Below, piece by piece: positions 39,184-48,441 of a stretch of DNA of 64,000 bases. Positions within the stretch are counted from its first letter, which is position 1, and every line of letters starts with the position of its first letter. Source of the stretch: Bordetella pertussis 18323. GTDB lineage: Bacteria; Pseudomonadota; Gammaproteobacteria; Burkholderiales; Burkholderiaceae_B. Below the pieces are notes generated by a model, which was not told where the DNA came from, ran no database searches, and saw only the letters and a program-made list of their open reading frames with translations. The position numbers were made by a program, and so were the translations under genes. The stretch lies in assembly GCF_000306945.1 (NCBI RefSeq), contig NC_018518.1:682001-746000 (forward strand), given 5' to 3'.

Positions 39184-39852
39184 ATGAAATCCACTGTTGC
39201 CCGGTGCGCGCCCCTCTTGATCGCCACGATCCTGGCCGGTTGCGGCGCCTCGCCGCCCGCCCGCTACTACACGCTGCAGCCGCCGGGCGCCACGCAGGCC
39301 GTTCAGGCAGGCGTGGCCGCCGCCCCGTTCATGATCGAGATCCTGCCGGTCAACGTGCCGGCGCAGGCCGACCAGCCGCAATTGATGGTGCGTACCGGCG
39401 ACGGCACGGTGGCGCCGCTGTACTCCGAGCGCTGGAGCGCGCCGCTGCCCGACGAGTTCCGCGCCGCCTTGTCCGATACCTTGACGCGCGAATTGGGCGC
39501 GCCCGACGTGCAGGTGATCAAGCCCGCCTCGGGTACGCCGGTGTGGCGCGTCCAGGTGGACGTGCAGCGCTTCGACCTGGTGGCGGGCGGGCCGTCCCTG
39601 CTCGACGCCACCTGGCGGGTGCGGCCGGTCAACCTGGTCGCGCCCGCGCTGGTGTGCCGCACGCGGGTGGATGTGCCGGCCGGCGGCGAGCGCGACACGG
39701 CGGCGCTGGTTCAGGCCCAGCAGCGCGGTACGGCCTTGCTGGCGCGCACCATCGCCTCGGCGATCCGCAGCCAGGGCCAGTCGGCCGAGGCCGGCGGGCC
39801 CGAAGTGCAGGTGCTGGGTTGCAGCCGCAACGACGCGAAAACAGAAGGTTAA
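39184..39852 (+). CDS. pqiC: PqiC-like outer-membrane lipoprotein
   Basis: 222 residues. Lipoprotein signal with lipobox LAGC (APLLIATILAGCGASPPARYYTL). The rest is an ABC-type auxiliary (DUF330) domain with MIEILPVNVPAQADQPQLMVR. Anchors the Pqi tunnel at the outer membrane. Starts 4 bp after pqiB. Its stop codon lies within the first GGTTAACC palindrome of the putA control region. Confidence 0.92.
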   Translation: MKSTVARCAPLLIATILAGCGASPPARYYTLQPPGATQAVQAGVAAAPFMIEILPVNVPAQADQPQLMVRTGDGTVAPLYSERWSAPLPDEFRAALSDTLTRELGAPDVQVIKPASGTPVWRVQVDVQRFDLVAGGPSLLDATWRVRPVNLVAPALVCRTRVDVPAGGERDTAALVQAQQRGTALLARTIASAIRSQGQSAEAGGPEVQVLGCSRNDAKTEG

Positions 39853-39949
39853 CCTTTTTCGTATACGGGTTAACCTTAATACCGTACGCGTTGCAACCTC
39901 TTTAGGATACGGTTCCACCGCCAGTGCCCGCCGTGATCGCGGGCACTGG
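39847..39949 (+). promoter_or_regulatory. putA control region with paired palindromes and leader hairpin
   Basis: Two GGTTAACCTT sequences at 39847-39856 and 39868-39877, exactly 21 bp apart (two helical turns). Then a palindromic GTTGCAAC at 39890-39897, containing the GTTGCA half site bound by enterobacterial PutA in both orientations. A perfect 11-bp hairpin (CCAGTGCCCGC with its complement, 39921-39949) lies in the putative leader. PutA here has a ribbon-helix-helix head, so autoregulation is the natural inference. Confidence 0.5.
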
Positions 39950-40008
39950 ATCGCAGTCCTGATGGCAGGCATCACGCCGGCCACCGTATCTCTGGAAGCA
40001 CGCATCCC

Positions 40009-43000
40009 ATGGCTAGCACGACTCTGGGCGTCAAGGTCGACGACGCATTGCGCGATCGCCTCAAAGCCGCCGCGCAGAAACTGAACTGCACCCCGCACTG
40101 GCTGCACAAGCAGGCCATTCTTTCCTATCTCGACAGAATCGAACGCGGCCATCTGCCGGCGGAAATGGCCCATCTGGGGCGCGACGAGCGCGGCGAGGAC
40201 GAGGACGCAGGCGCGTCGGCCGATGCCATGCCGCCTTTCTTCGAGTTCGGCCAGGACGTGCAGCCGCAATCCGTGCTGCGCGCCGCCATCACCGCCGCCT
40301 ATCGCCGGCCCGAGCCGGAATGCGTGCCGTTGCTGCTGGGGCAGGCCCGCGTGGCCGGCCCCGAGAAGGTGCACGCCATGGCCAGCAAGCTGGTCCACGC
40401 GCTGTGGGCCAAGCGCAGCGGCGGCGGCGTCGAAGGACTGATCCAGGAGTTCTCGCTGTCCAGCCAGGAAGGCGTGGCGCTGATGTGCCTGGCCGAGGCG
40501 CTGTTGCGCATTCCCGACCGCGCCACCCGCGATGCCCTGATCCGCGACAAGATCGTGCACGGCGACTGGCGCTCGCACATGGGCGGATCGCAGTCGCTGT
40601 TTGTCAACGCCGCGACCTGGGGCCTGATGATCACCGGCAAGCTGGTCGCCGTCAGCAGCGAGCAGTCGCTGTCCAAGGCGCTGACGCGCCTGATCGGCAA
40701 GGGCGGCGAGCCGCTGGTGCGCAAGGGCGTGAACATGGCCATGCGCATGATGGGCGAGCAGTTCGTCTCGGGCCAGACGATCTCCGAGGCCCTGGCCAAC
40801 AACCGCAAGATGGAGGCGCGGGGCTTTCGCTACTCGTACGACATGCTGGGCGAGGCCGCGACCACGGCCGCCGACGCCGAACGCTATTACGCGGCGTACG
40901 AGCAGGCCATCCATGCCATCGGCAAGGCGGCCGCCGGACGCGGCATCTACGAAGGCCCGGGCATCTCGATCAAGCTGTCGGCGCTGCATCCGCGTTATGC
41001 GCGCGCCCAGCGCGACCGGGTCATGGCCGAGCTGCTGCCGCGCGTCAAGGCGCTGACGCTGCTGGCGCGCCAATACGATATCGGCCTGAACATAGACGCG
41101 GAGGAAGCCGACCGGCTCGAGATTTCGCTGGACCTGCTGGAAGCCTTGTGTTTCGTCCCCGAGCTGGACGACTGGAATGGCATCGGCTTCGTCATCCAGG
41201 CCTATCAGAAGCGCGCGCCGTTCGTGATCGATTACGTGATCGACCTGGCCAAGCGCAGCCGCCACCGCCTGATGGTGCGCCTGGTCAAGGGGGCGTATTG
41301 GGACACGGAGATCAAGCGCGCCCAGGTCGACGGCCTGGAGGGGTATCCGGTCTACACGCGCAAGGTGTACACCGACGTCGCCTACCTGGCCTGCGCGCGC
41401 AGGCTGCTGGCGGCGCCCGAGGCCACATACCCGCAGTTCGCCACCCATAACGCCTATACCCTGTCGGCCATCTACCAGATGGCGGGACAGAACTACTACC
41501 CGGGGCAGTACGAGTTCCAGTGCCTGCACGGCATGGGCGAACCGCTGTACGAGGAGGTGGTCGGGCCGCTGGCGCAAGGCAAGCTGAACCGCCCGTGCCG
41601 CATCTATGCCCCGGTGGGCACGCACGAAACCCTGCTGGCGTACCTGGTGCGCCGCCTGCTGGAAAATGGCGCCAACACTTCCTTCGTCAACCTGATCGGC
41701 GACGACAGCATCACGGTCGAGCAACTGGTGGCCGATCCGGTCGAGGCGGCGTCCCGCATCGTGCCGCTGGGCGCGCCGCACGAGAAAATCCCCCTGCCGC
41801 GCGAGCTGTACGGCAGCGTGCAGCAGGGCGCGCGGGCCAACTCGGCCGGCCTGGACCTGACCAACGAGCATCGCCTGGGCTCGCTGTCGGCGGCCCTGCT
41901 GGCCAGCGCCGCGACCGACTGGCGCGCCTGGCCCATGCTGGGCGAGGGAGATCCCGGCTGGGATCCGGCCAGCGCGGTCGAAGTGGCCAACCCGGCCAAC
42001 CTGCGCGACATCGTCGGCCACGTCATGCAGGCCACGCCGCAACATGTGGAGCAGGCCCTGCGCGACGCCGCCAACGCGGCGCCCATCTGGCAGTCCACGC
42101 CGGTGCCCGAGCGCGCGCAGTGCCTGCGGCGGGCGGCCCAGCTGCTGGAAGAGCAGATGCAGACGCTGCTCGGCCTGATCGTGCGCGAGGCCGGCAAGTC
42201 GCTGCCCAACGCCATCGCCGAGGTGCGCGAAGCGGTGGACTTCCTGCGCTATTACGCCGACCAGGCCGAGCGCGAGTTCGACAACGATACCCATCGTCCG
42301 CTGGGCCAGGTGCTGTGCATCAGTCCATGGAACTTCCCGCTGGCCATTTTCACCGGCCAGGTCGCCGCCGCGCTGGCCGCCGGCAACACCGTGCTGGCCA
42401 AGCCGGCCGAGCAGACTTCGCTGATCGCCGGCCAGGCGGTGGCCATCCTGCGCGCCGCGGGCGTGCCCGCCGGCGCGGTGCAACTGCTGCCGGGCCGTGG
42501 CGAAACCGTGGGGGCCCAGCTGGTGGCCAGTCCGCAGGTGCGCGGCGTGATGTTCACCGGCTCGACCGAGGTGGCGCGCATCATCGCCGGCGCGCTGGCC
42601 GAGCGTCTGGACGACCAGGGCCACACCATTCCGCTGATCGCCGAGACCGGCGGCCAGAACGCCATGGTGATCGATTCGTCGGCGCTGGCCGAGCAGGTCG
42701 TGTTCGATGTGCTGACCTCGGCGTTCGACTCCGCCGGCCAGCGCTGCTCCGCGCTGCGCGTGCTGTGCCTGCAGGAGGACAGCGCGGATCACGTGCTGAC
42801 TATGCTGCGCGGCGCGATGCGCGAGCTGCGCGTGGGCAATCCCGACCGCCTGTCGGTCGACGTGGGGCCCGTGATCGACGCCGAGGCGCGCAACGGCATC
42901 CAGGGCCATATCGAGGCCATGCGCTCGTCCGGACGCCCGGTCGACCAGGTCGAACTGGCGGGCGAGTGCCGCTACGGCACGTTCGTGCCGCCGACGCTGA

Positions 43001-43830
43001 TCGAGATCGACCATATCGGCGAGCTCACGCGCGAAGTGTTCGGCCCGGTGCTGCACGTATTGCGCTACCGGCGCGACGACCTGGACGGGCTGATCGAGCA
43101 GATCAACGCCACCGGTTATGGGCTGACCTTCGGCGTGCATACCCGCATCGACGAAACCATCGCCCGCGTCACCGAACAGGTGCACGCCGGCAACCTGTAT
43201 GTCAACCGCAACATCGTGGGCGCCGTGGTCGGGGTGCAACCCTTCGGAGGCGAAGGCCTTTCGGGCACCGGCCCGAAGGCGGGCGGGCCGCTGTACATGT
43301 ACCGGCTGCTGGCCACGCGCCCGGCCGGCCTGCCGCCCGCCCTCGACCCGGCGGCGCCGATGCCGCAGGCGCTTGCCTTGCCGGGCCCGACCGGCGAGAC
43401 CAATACCTACCGGGTCGAGCCGCGCGGCGCGGTCTATTGCGTGGCCGCCACCGAGGCCGGCGCCCGGGCGCAATGGGCCGTCGTGAGCCAGACCGGCAAC
43501 CATGCCTGGTTCGCCGATACGCCGGCGGCGCGCGCCTGGATCGACGGCCTGGACGCCAGGCTGCGCGAGCAGGCTGCCTTGCTGGAAGATTCCGAATTTG
43601 ATGAGGCCGATTTCCAGGCGGTGCTGTTCGAGGGGGACGGCGACGCCTTGCGCGCGCTGAACATGCGCATCGCCCAACGTCCCGGCCCCCTGGTGTCCGT
43701 GCATGGCCTGAGCGCCGACGCCCTGGCCGCCGGGGCCAGCTACGCGCCCGACCGCCTGCTGGCCGAGCGTTCGATCAGCGTCAACACGGCGGCCGCTGGC
43801 GGCAACGCCAGCCTGATGACGATAGGTTGA
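40009..43830 (+). CDS. putA: Trifunctional PutA: proline dehydrogenase / P5C dehydrogenase / repressor
   Basis: 1273 residues. Residues 1-47 are a ribbon-helix-helix DNA-binding head (STTLGVKVDDALRDRLKAAA). The FAD proline dehydrogenase barrel covers about 190-560 (GPGISIKLSALHPRY, NIDAEEADRLEISLDLLE, VRLVKGAYWDTEIKRAQ). The NAD aldehyde dehydrogenase domain covers about 600-1100 with catalytic Glu in AETGGQNAM and Cys about 913 in SAGQRCSALRVL. A C-terminal ALDH-like extension follows, as in long PutAs. Oxidises proline to glutamate, a favoured carbon source of Bordetella. Intact. Confidence 0.95.
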   Translation: MASTTLGVKVDDALRDRLKAAAQKLNCTPHWLHKQAILSYLDRIERGHLPAEMAHLGRDERGEDEDAGASADAMPPFFEFGQDVQPQSVLRAAITAAYRRPEPECVPLLLGQARVAGPEKVHAMASKLVHALWAKRSGGGVEGLIQEFSLSSQEGVALMCLAEALLRIPDRATRDALIRDKIVHGDWRSHMGGSQSLFVNAATWGLMITGKLVAVSSEQSLSKALTRLIGKGGEPLVRKGVNMAMRMMGEQFVSGQTISEALANNRKMEARGFRYSYDMLGEAATTAADAERYYAAYEQAIHAIGKAAAGRGIYEGPGISIKLSALHPRYARAQRDRVMAELLPRVKALTLLARQYDIGLNIDAEEADRLEISLDLLEALCFVPELDDWNGIGFVIQAYQKRAPFVIDYVIDLAKRSRHRLMVRLVKGAYWDTEIKRAQVDGLEGYPVYTRKVYTDVAYLACARRLLAAPEATYPQFATHNAYTLSAIYQMAGQNYYPGQYEFQCLHGMGEPLYEEVVGPLAQGKLNRPCRIYAPVGTHETLLAYLVRRLLENGANTSFVNLIGDDSITVEQLVADPVEAASRIVPLGAPHEKIPLPRELYGSVQQGARANSAGLDLTNEHRLGSLSAALLASAATDWRAWPMLGEGDPGWDPASAVEVANPANLRDIVGHVMQATPQHVEQALRDAANAAPIWQSTPVPERAQCLRRAAQLLEEQMQTLLGLIVREAGKSLPNAIAEVREAVDFLRYYADQAEREFDNDTHRPLGQVLCISPWNFPLAIFTGQVAAALAAGNTVLAKPAEQTSLIAGQAVAILRAAGVPAGAVQLLPGRGETVGAQLVASPQVRGVMFTGSTEVARIIAGALAERLDDQGHTIPLIAETGGQNAMVIDSSALAEQVVFDVLTSAFDSAGQRCSALRVLCLQEDSADHVLTMLRGAMRELRVGNPDRLSVDVGPVIDAEARNGIQGHIEAMRSSGRPVDQVELAGECRYGTFVPPTLIEIDHIGELTREVFGPVLHVLRYRRDDLDGLIEQINATGYGLTFGVHTRIDETIARVTEQVHAGNLYVNRNIVGAVVGVQPFGGEGLSGTGPKAGGPLYMYRLLATRPAGLPPALDPAAPMPQALALPGPTGETNTYRVEPRGAVYCVAATEAGARAQWAVVSQTGNHAWFADTPAARAWIDGLDARLREQAALLEDSEFDEADFQAVLFEGDGDALRALNMRIAQRPGPLVSVHGLSADALAAGASYAPDRLLAERSISVNTAAAGGNASLMTIG

Positions 43831-43842
43831 GCTGCATGGGGG

Positions 43843-43866
43843 TAACCCGCGCCTGCTTGCGGGTTA
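43843..43866 (+). terminator. Weak hairpin after putA
   Basis: Eight-base-pair stem TAACCCGC with GCGGGTTA, without a T tract. The rest of the 230 bp up to IS481 copy 4 shows no gene. Confidence 0.4.
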
Positions 43867-44058
43867 TCTCCAATATCGAAGTTGGTTGTACTCGTTCGAC
43901 AATCCGGTCCCACCCGGAGCGGACGCGCTGTCACTGTAATCCGACACGGGGCCTGCAAGCACTGGACGAACTCCCGCCCAGGCCCTAGTGTTTATAGCCA
44001 CGCCCACGGCGCGGCCAGTATCCGGCAAACCGGGCCACAAGCCTGGCATAACAGGTAT

Positions 44059-45111
44059 CTAGTTGTGAAGATTCAATAGGTTGTATGCATGGTTCATCCG
44101 AACCGGATTTGAGAAACTGGAAATCGCCAACCCCCCAGTTCACTCAAGGAGCCCGGCCGGATGAACACCCATAAGCATGCCCGATTGACCTTCCTACGTC
44201 GACTCGAAATGGTCCAGCAATTGATCGCCCATCAAGTTTGTGTGCCTGAAGCGGCCCGCGCCTATGGGGTCACCGCGCCGACTGTGCGCAAATGGCTGGG
44301 CCGCTTCCTGGCTCAGGGCCAGGCGGGCTTGGCCGATGCGTCCTCGCGCCCGACGGTCTCGCCCCGAGCGATTGCGCCGGCCAAGGCGCTGGCTATCGTG
44401 GAGCTGCGCCGCAAGCGGCTGACCCAAGCGCGCATCGCCCAGGCGCTGGGCGTGTCAGCCAGCACCGTCAGCCGCGTCCTGGCCCGCGCCGGTCTGTCGC
44501 ACCTGGCCGACCTGGAGCCGGCCGAGCCGGTGGTGCGCTACGAGCATCAGGCCCCCGGCGATCTGCTGCACATCGACATCAAGAAGCTGGGACGTATCCA
44601 GCGCCCTGGCCACCGGGTCACGGGCAACCGACGCGATACCGTTGAGGGGGCCGGCTGGGACTTCGTCTTCGTGGCCATCGATGACCACGCCCGCGTGGCC
44701 TTCACCGACATCCACCCCGACGAGCGCTTCCCCAGCGCCGTCCAGTTCCTCAAGGACGCAGTGGCCTACTACCAGCGCCTGGGCGTGACCATCCAGCGCT
44801 TGCTCACCGACAATGGCTCGGCCTTTCGCAGCCGCGCCTTCGCCGCGCTGTGCCATGAGCTGGGCATCAAGCACCGCTTTACCCGACCTTACCGCCCACA
44901 GACCAATGGCAAGGCCGAACGCTTCATCCAGTCGGCCTTGCGTGAGTGGGCTTACGCTCACACCTACCAGAACTCCCAACACCGAGCCGATGCCATGAAA
45001 TCCTGGCTACACCACTACAACTGGCATCGACCCCACCAAGGCATCGGGCGCGCTGTACCCATCTCCAGACTCAACCTGGACGAATACAACCTATTGACAG
45101 TTCACATCTAG
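44059..45111 (+). mobile_element. IS481: IS481 copy 4, intact target duplication
   Basis: 1053 bp with CTAG ends. Flanks are TCTAGT (44058-44063) and TCTAGT (45107-45112), a perfect 6-bp duplication, so this is an undisturbed simple insertion. It differs from copies 1-3 by one base just before the transposase (CCAACCCCCC in place of CCACCCCCCC). It sits 21 bp before livK. Confidence 0.96.
44161..45111 (+). CDS. IS481 family transposase, copy 4
   Basis: 316 residues, intact, the same as the other intact copies except the last residue (Ile, coded by ATC from the target base T). The stop is the TAG of the target CTAG. DDE residues D139, D217 and E253 are present. Confidence 0.95.
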   Translation: MNTHKHARLTFLRRLEMVQQLIAHQVCVPEAARAYGVTAPTVRKWLGRFLAQGQAGLADASSRPTVSPRAIAPAKALAIVELRRKRLTQARIAQALGVSASTVSRVLARAGLSHLADLEPAEPVVRYEHQAPGDLLHIDIKKLGRIQRPGHRVTGNRRDTVEGAGWDFVFVAIDDHARVAFTDIHPDERFPSAVQFLKDAVAYYQRLGVTIQRLLTDNGSAFRSRAFAALCHELGIKHRFTRPYRPQTNGKAERFIQSALREWAYAHTYQNSQHRADAMKSWLHHYNWHRPHQGIGRAVPISRLNLDEYNLLTVHI

Positions 45112-45132
45112 TGCGACACATCGGAGGAAACC

Positions 45133-46278
45133 ATGACCTTGCGCACCCCCATCAAAATGCTGGCAGCGGGCATTGCCGCCGCCTGCCTGGCTGGTGTGGC
45201 CCAAGCGGCCGATATCAAGTTCGGCTTCGCGGCGCCCCTGACCGGCCCGCAGTCCCATTACGGCGAAGACATGCAGAACGGTCTGACGCTGGCGCTGGAA
45301 GAAGCAAATCAGAAGGGCGTGACCGTGGGCGGCAAGCCCGCCAAGTTCGTGCTGGTCTCGCGCGACGACCAGGCCGATCCGCGCGTTGCCGTGCAGGTGG
45401 CCCAGCAACTGGTGGACCAGGAGGTCAACGGCATCCTCGGCCATTTCAACTCGGGCACCACCATCCCGGCGTCGCGCGTCTACCATGACGCGGGCCTGCC
45501 GCAGATCGCCATGGCGACCTCGCCCGAATATACCAACCAGCAGTACGAGACGACCTTCCGCATGATGACCAGCGACACCCAGCAGGGCGCCGCGGTCGGC
45601 AAGTTCATGGTCGAGAAGCTGAACGCCAAGAAGGTCGCCATCATCGACGACCGCACGGCCTACGGCCAGGGGCTGGCCGACGAGGTCGAGAAGGCCGTCA
45701 AGGCGGCCGGCGGGCAGGTGGTGCGGCGCGAGTACACCACCGACAAGGCCAACGATTTCACGTCCATCCTGACCAACATTAAGGGCGTGGCGCCCGATGC
45801 CATCTTCTATGGCGGCCTGGACGCGCAGTCCGGCCCCATGAAGCGCCAGCTGGCCACGCTGGGCCTGAAGGCGCCGCTGGTGTCCGGCGAGATGACGCGC
45901 AGCGACACCTTCATCAAGCTGGCCGGCGATGCGGCCGACGGTACCTACGCCTCGCTGGCCGGCGTGCCGCTGGAGAAAATGGCCGCCGGCAAGGAGTTCG
46001 CCAAGCGCTATGAAGAGCGCTTCAAGAAGGCGCCCGGCGTCTACGCTCCCTACGCCTATGACGGCGCCTGGAACATGATCACCGCCATCGAGAAGGCGGG
46101 TTCGGCCGATCCGTCCAAGTACCTGCCGGAACTGGCCAAGCTGTCGCGCAAGGGCGCCACCAGCGAACACATTGCCTACGACGCCAAGGGCGACCTCAAG
46201 GAAGTTGCGGTCACCATCTACGAAGTCAAGAATGGCAAGTGGGAAATGGTTGAAACCATGGTGAGCCAGGCCAACTGA
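45133..46278 (+). CDS. livK: Branched-chain amino acid ABC transporter, periplasmic binding protein
   Basis: 381 residues. Signal peptide (KMLAAGIAAACLAGVAQA), then a type I periplasmic binding fold: IKFGFAAPLTGPQSHYGEDMQNG at the start, LVSRDDQADPRVAVQVAQQLVDQEV, VAIIDDRTAYGQGLADEVEKA. Binds Leu/Ile/Val or related amino acids for the following permease genes. GGAGG lies 5 bases before the ATG, but IS481 copy 4 ends 21 bp upstream, so the operon must be read from within or through the element. Exact ligand inferred. Confidence 0.92.
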   Translation: MTLRTPIKMLAAGIAAACLAGVAQAADIKFGFAAPLTGPQSHYGEDMQNGLTLALEEANQKGVTVGGKPAKFVLVSRDDQADPRVAVQVAQQLVDQEVNGILGHFNSGTTIPASRVYHDAGLPQIAMATSPEYTNQQYETTFRMMTSDTQQGAAVGKFMVEKLNAKKVAIIDDRTAYGQGLADEVEKAVKAAGGQVVRREYTTDKANDFTSILTNIKGVAPDAIFYGGLDAQSGPMKRQLATLGLKAPLVSGEMTRSDTFIKLAGDAADGTYASLAGVPLEKMAAGKEFAKRYEERFKKAPGVYAPYAYDGAWNMITAIEKAGSADPSKYLPELAKLSRKGATSEHIAYDAKGDLKEVAVTIYEVKNGKWEMVETMVSQAN

Positions 46279-46426
46279 TCGGCCTGTGCCGGCGGCGCGG
46301 GCTCCCCGGGGCGCTGCGCCGCCATTTGCCGCAGCCGCGCCGCCGCCGGGCGCCGCGCGCTGCCAGTGGCGTCGCGTTTCCGATCGCTGCGTCGCTTCGT
46401 CTCCCTCGGCTGGAACGAACCCTCGT

Positions 46427-47356
46427 ATGGATATTTTCACTCAACAGATAATCAATGGCCTGACGCTGGGCAGCGTGTATGCGCTGGTCGCGCTGGGCTA
46501 TACGATGGTGTACGGCATCATCGGCCTGATCAACTTCGCGCATGGCGACGTGGTCATGATCGGCGCGATGGCGGCGACCATGGTCGCCGCCGCCCTGGTG
46601 GGCGGCGATCCGTCCACCTCGGCCTTCGCCGTCCTCGACGCCGGCCTGCTGGTCTCGGTGCCCCTGTGCATGGCCGTGGGCTGGACCGCCGAACGCGTGG
46701 CGTACCGGCCCTTGCGCCGCGCGCCGCGGCTGGCCGCGCTGATCACCGCCATCGGCGTATCCATCATCCTGCAGAACGTGGCGATGATGGTGTGGGGCCG
46801 CAATTACCTCAACTTTCCCCAGGTGCTCACGCCCACCGTGTTCGAGATCGGCGGGGCGCGCATGAGCATGCTGCAGATCGCCATCGTGGTCATCGCCGCG
46901 CTGATCATGGGCGCGCTGCTGCTGGTCGTGCACAAGACGCGGCTGGGTACCGCCATGCGGGCCACCGCGCAGAACCGCGAAGTGGCCGGCCTGATGGGCG
47001 TGAACATCAACACCGTGATCTCGGCGGCCTTCCTGATCGGTTCGGCGCTGGCGGCCATCGCCGGCATGATGGTCACCACCTATTACGGCGTGTCGCAGTA
47101 CACCATGGGCTTCATGCTGGGCCTGAAGGCGTTCACCGCGGCCGTGCTGGGCGGCATCGGCAACCTGGTCGGGGCCATGGCCGGCGGCCTGCTGCTGGGC
47201 ATCATCGAGTCGCTGGGCTCGGGCTACATCGGCGACCTGACCGGCGGCTTCCTCGGCAGCCACTACCAGGATGTCTTCGCCTTCGTGGTGCTGGTGATGG
47301 TGCTGATCTTCCGGCCTTCGGGCTTGCTGGGCGAGCGCGTGGGAGACCGAGCATGA
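46427..47356 (+). CDS. livH: Branched-chain amino acid ABC transporter, permease LivH
   Basis: 309 residues with about eight membrane spans. Start INGLTLGSVYALVALGYTMVYGIIGLINFAHGD is diagnostic for LivH, as is the cytoplasmic EAA-like loop RATAQNREVAGLMGVN. The 148-bp gap after livK has no gene. Overlaps livM by ATGA. Confidence 0.94.
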   Translation: MDIFTQQIINGLTLGSVYALVALGYTMVYGIIGLINFAHGDVVMIGAMAATMVAAALVGGDPSTSAFAVLDAGLLVSVPLCMAVGWTAERVAYRPLRRAPRLAALITAIGVSIILQNVAMMVWGRNYLNFPQVLTPTVFEIGGARMSMLQIAIVVIAALIMGALLLVVHKTRLGTAMRATAQNREVAGLMGVNINTVISAAFLIGSALAAIAGMMVTTYYGVSQYTMGFMLGLKAFTAAVLGGIGNLVGAMAGGLLLGIIESLGSGYIGDLTGGFLGSHYQDVFAFVVLVMVLIFRPSGLLGERVGDRA

Positions 47357-48441
47357 CACGACAACCGAACAAGTCCGGGCTGTCGGCGCGCAACCTGGTC
47401 GGCATCGCGCTCATCGGCATCGTGCTGGCCGTGCTGCCTTTCGTGCTCGGCATGGCCGGGCAGAGCTGGGTGCGCATCCTCAACTTCGCGCTCCTGTACG
47501 TCATGCTGGCGCTGGGCCTGAACATCGTGGTGGGCTTTGCCGGCCTGCTCGACCTCGGCTATATCGCCTTCTATGCCGTGGGCGCGTACACCTGGGCCTT
47601 GCTGGCCTCGCCGCATTTCGGCCTGCACCTGCCGTTCTGGGCCATCCTGCCGATGGCATTGGGCGTGGCCTGCGTATTCGGCGTGCTGCTGGGCGCACCC
47701 ACCCTGAAGCTGCGCGGCGACTACCTGGCCATCGTCACGCTGGGATTCGGCGAGATCATCCGCATTTTCCTCAACAACCTGAATGCGCCGGTCAACATCA
47801 CCAACGGGCCGCAGGGCATCAACCGCATCGACGCCTTCAAGGTCGGAGACTTCGTCTTCGGACGCACCGAGACCATCCTGGGCATCCGCTTCACGGGGCC
47901 CGAGAAGTACTACTACCTGCTGGTGCTGCTGACGCTGCTGATCATCGTGGTGTGCGTGCGCCTGCAGAATTCGCGCATCGGGCGCGCCTGGGAAGCCATA
48001 CGAGAAGACGAGATCGCGGCCAAGGCCATGGGCATCAACAGCCGCAACATCAAGCTGCTGGCCTTCGCCATGGGCGCCTCGTTCGGCGGCGTGGCCGGCG
48101 CGCTGTTCGCCGCCATGCAGGGCTTCGTCAGCCCCGAGAGCTTCAGCCTGACGGAGTCGATCTCGGTGCTGTGCATGGTGGTGCTGGGCGGCATGGGCCA
48201 TATTCCCGGCGTGATCCTCGGCGCGGTGATCCTGGCCGTCCTGCCCGAGTTTCTGCGCGCGGTGGTCGAGCCCGCGCAGCACCTGCTGTTCGGCGCCGTG
48301 GTGCTCGATCCCGAAGGCATCCGCATGCTGCTGTTCGGCCTGGCGATGGTGTGCGTCATGCTGTTCCGGCCGGCCGGCCTGTGGCCCTCGGCGGTGCGCA
48401 AGCGCGAACTGAGCAGCACGCGCCAGGGAGGTGCCGCATGA
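47353..48441 (+). CDS. livM: Branched-chain amino acid ABC transporter, permease LivM
   Basis: 362 residues, multi-span. LNIVVGFAGLLDLGYIAFYAVGAYTWALL and GRAWEAIREDEIAAKAMGIN are the family hallmarks. Pairs with LivH in the membrane. Stop overlaps livG (ATGA at 48438-48441). Confidence 0.94.
   Translation: MTRQPNKSGLSARNLVGIALIGIVLAVLPFVLGMAGQSWVRILNFALLYVMLALGLNIVVGFAGLLDLGYIAFYAVGAYTWALLASPHFGLHLPFWAILPMALGVACVFGVLLGAPTLKLRGDYLAIVTLGFGEIIRIFLNNLNAPVNITNGPQGINRIDAFKVGDFVFGRTETILGIRFTGPEKYYYLLVLLTLLIIVVCVRLQNSRIGRAWEAIREDEIAAKAMGINSRNIKLLAFAMGASFGGVAGALFAAMQGFVSPESFSLTESISVLCMVVLGGMGHIPGVILGAVILAVLPEFLRAVVEPAQHLLFGAVVLDPEGIRMLLFGLAMVCVMLFRPAGLWPSAVRKRELSSTRQGGAA

Noticed and set aside
39169..43704. 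1511-codon minus-strand open frame opposite putA
   Set aside because: Same kind of shadow; PutA motifs on the plus strand are unambiguous.
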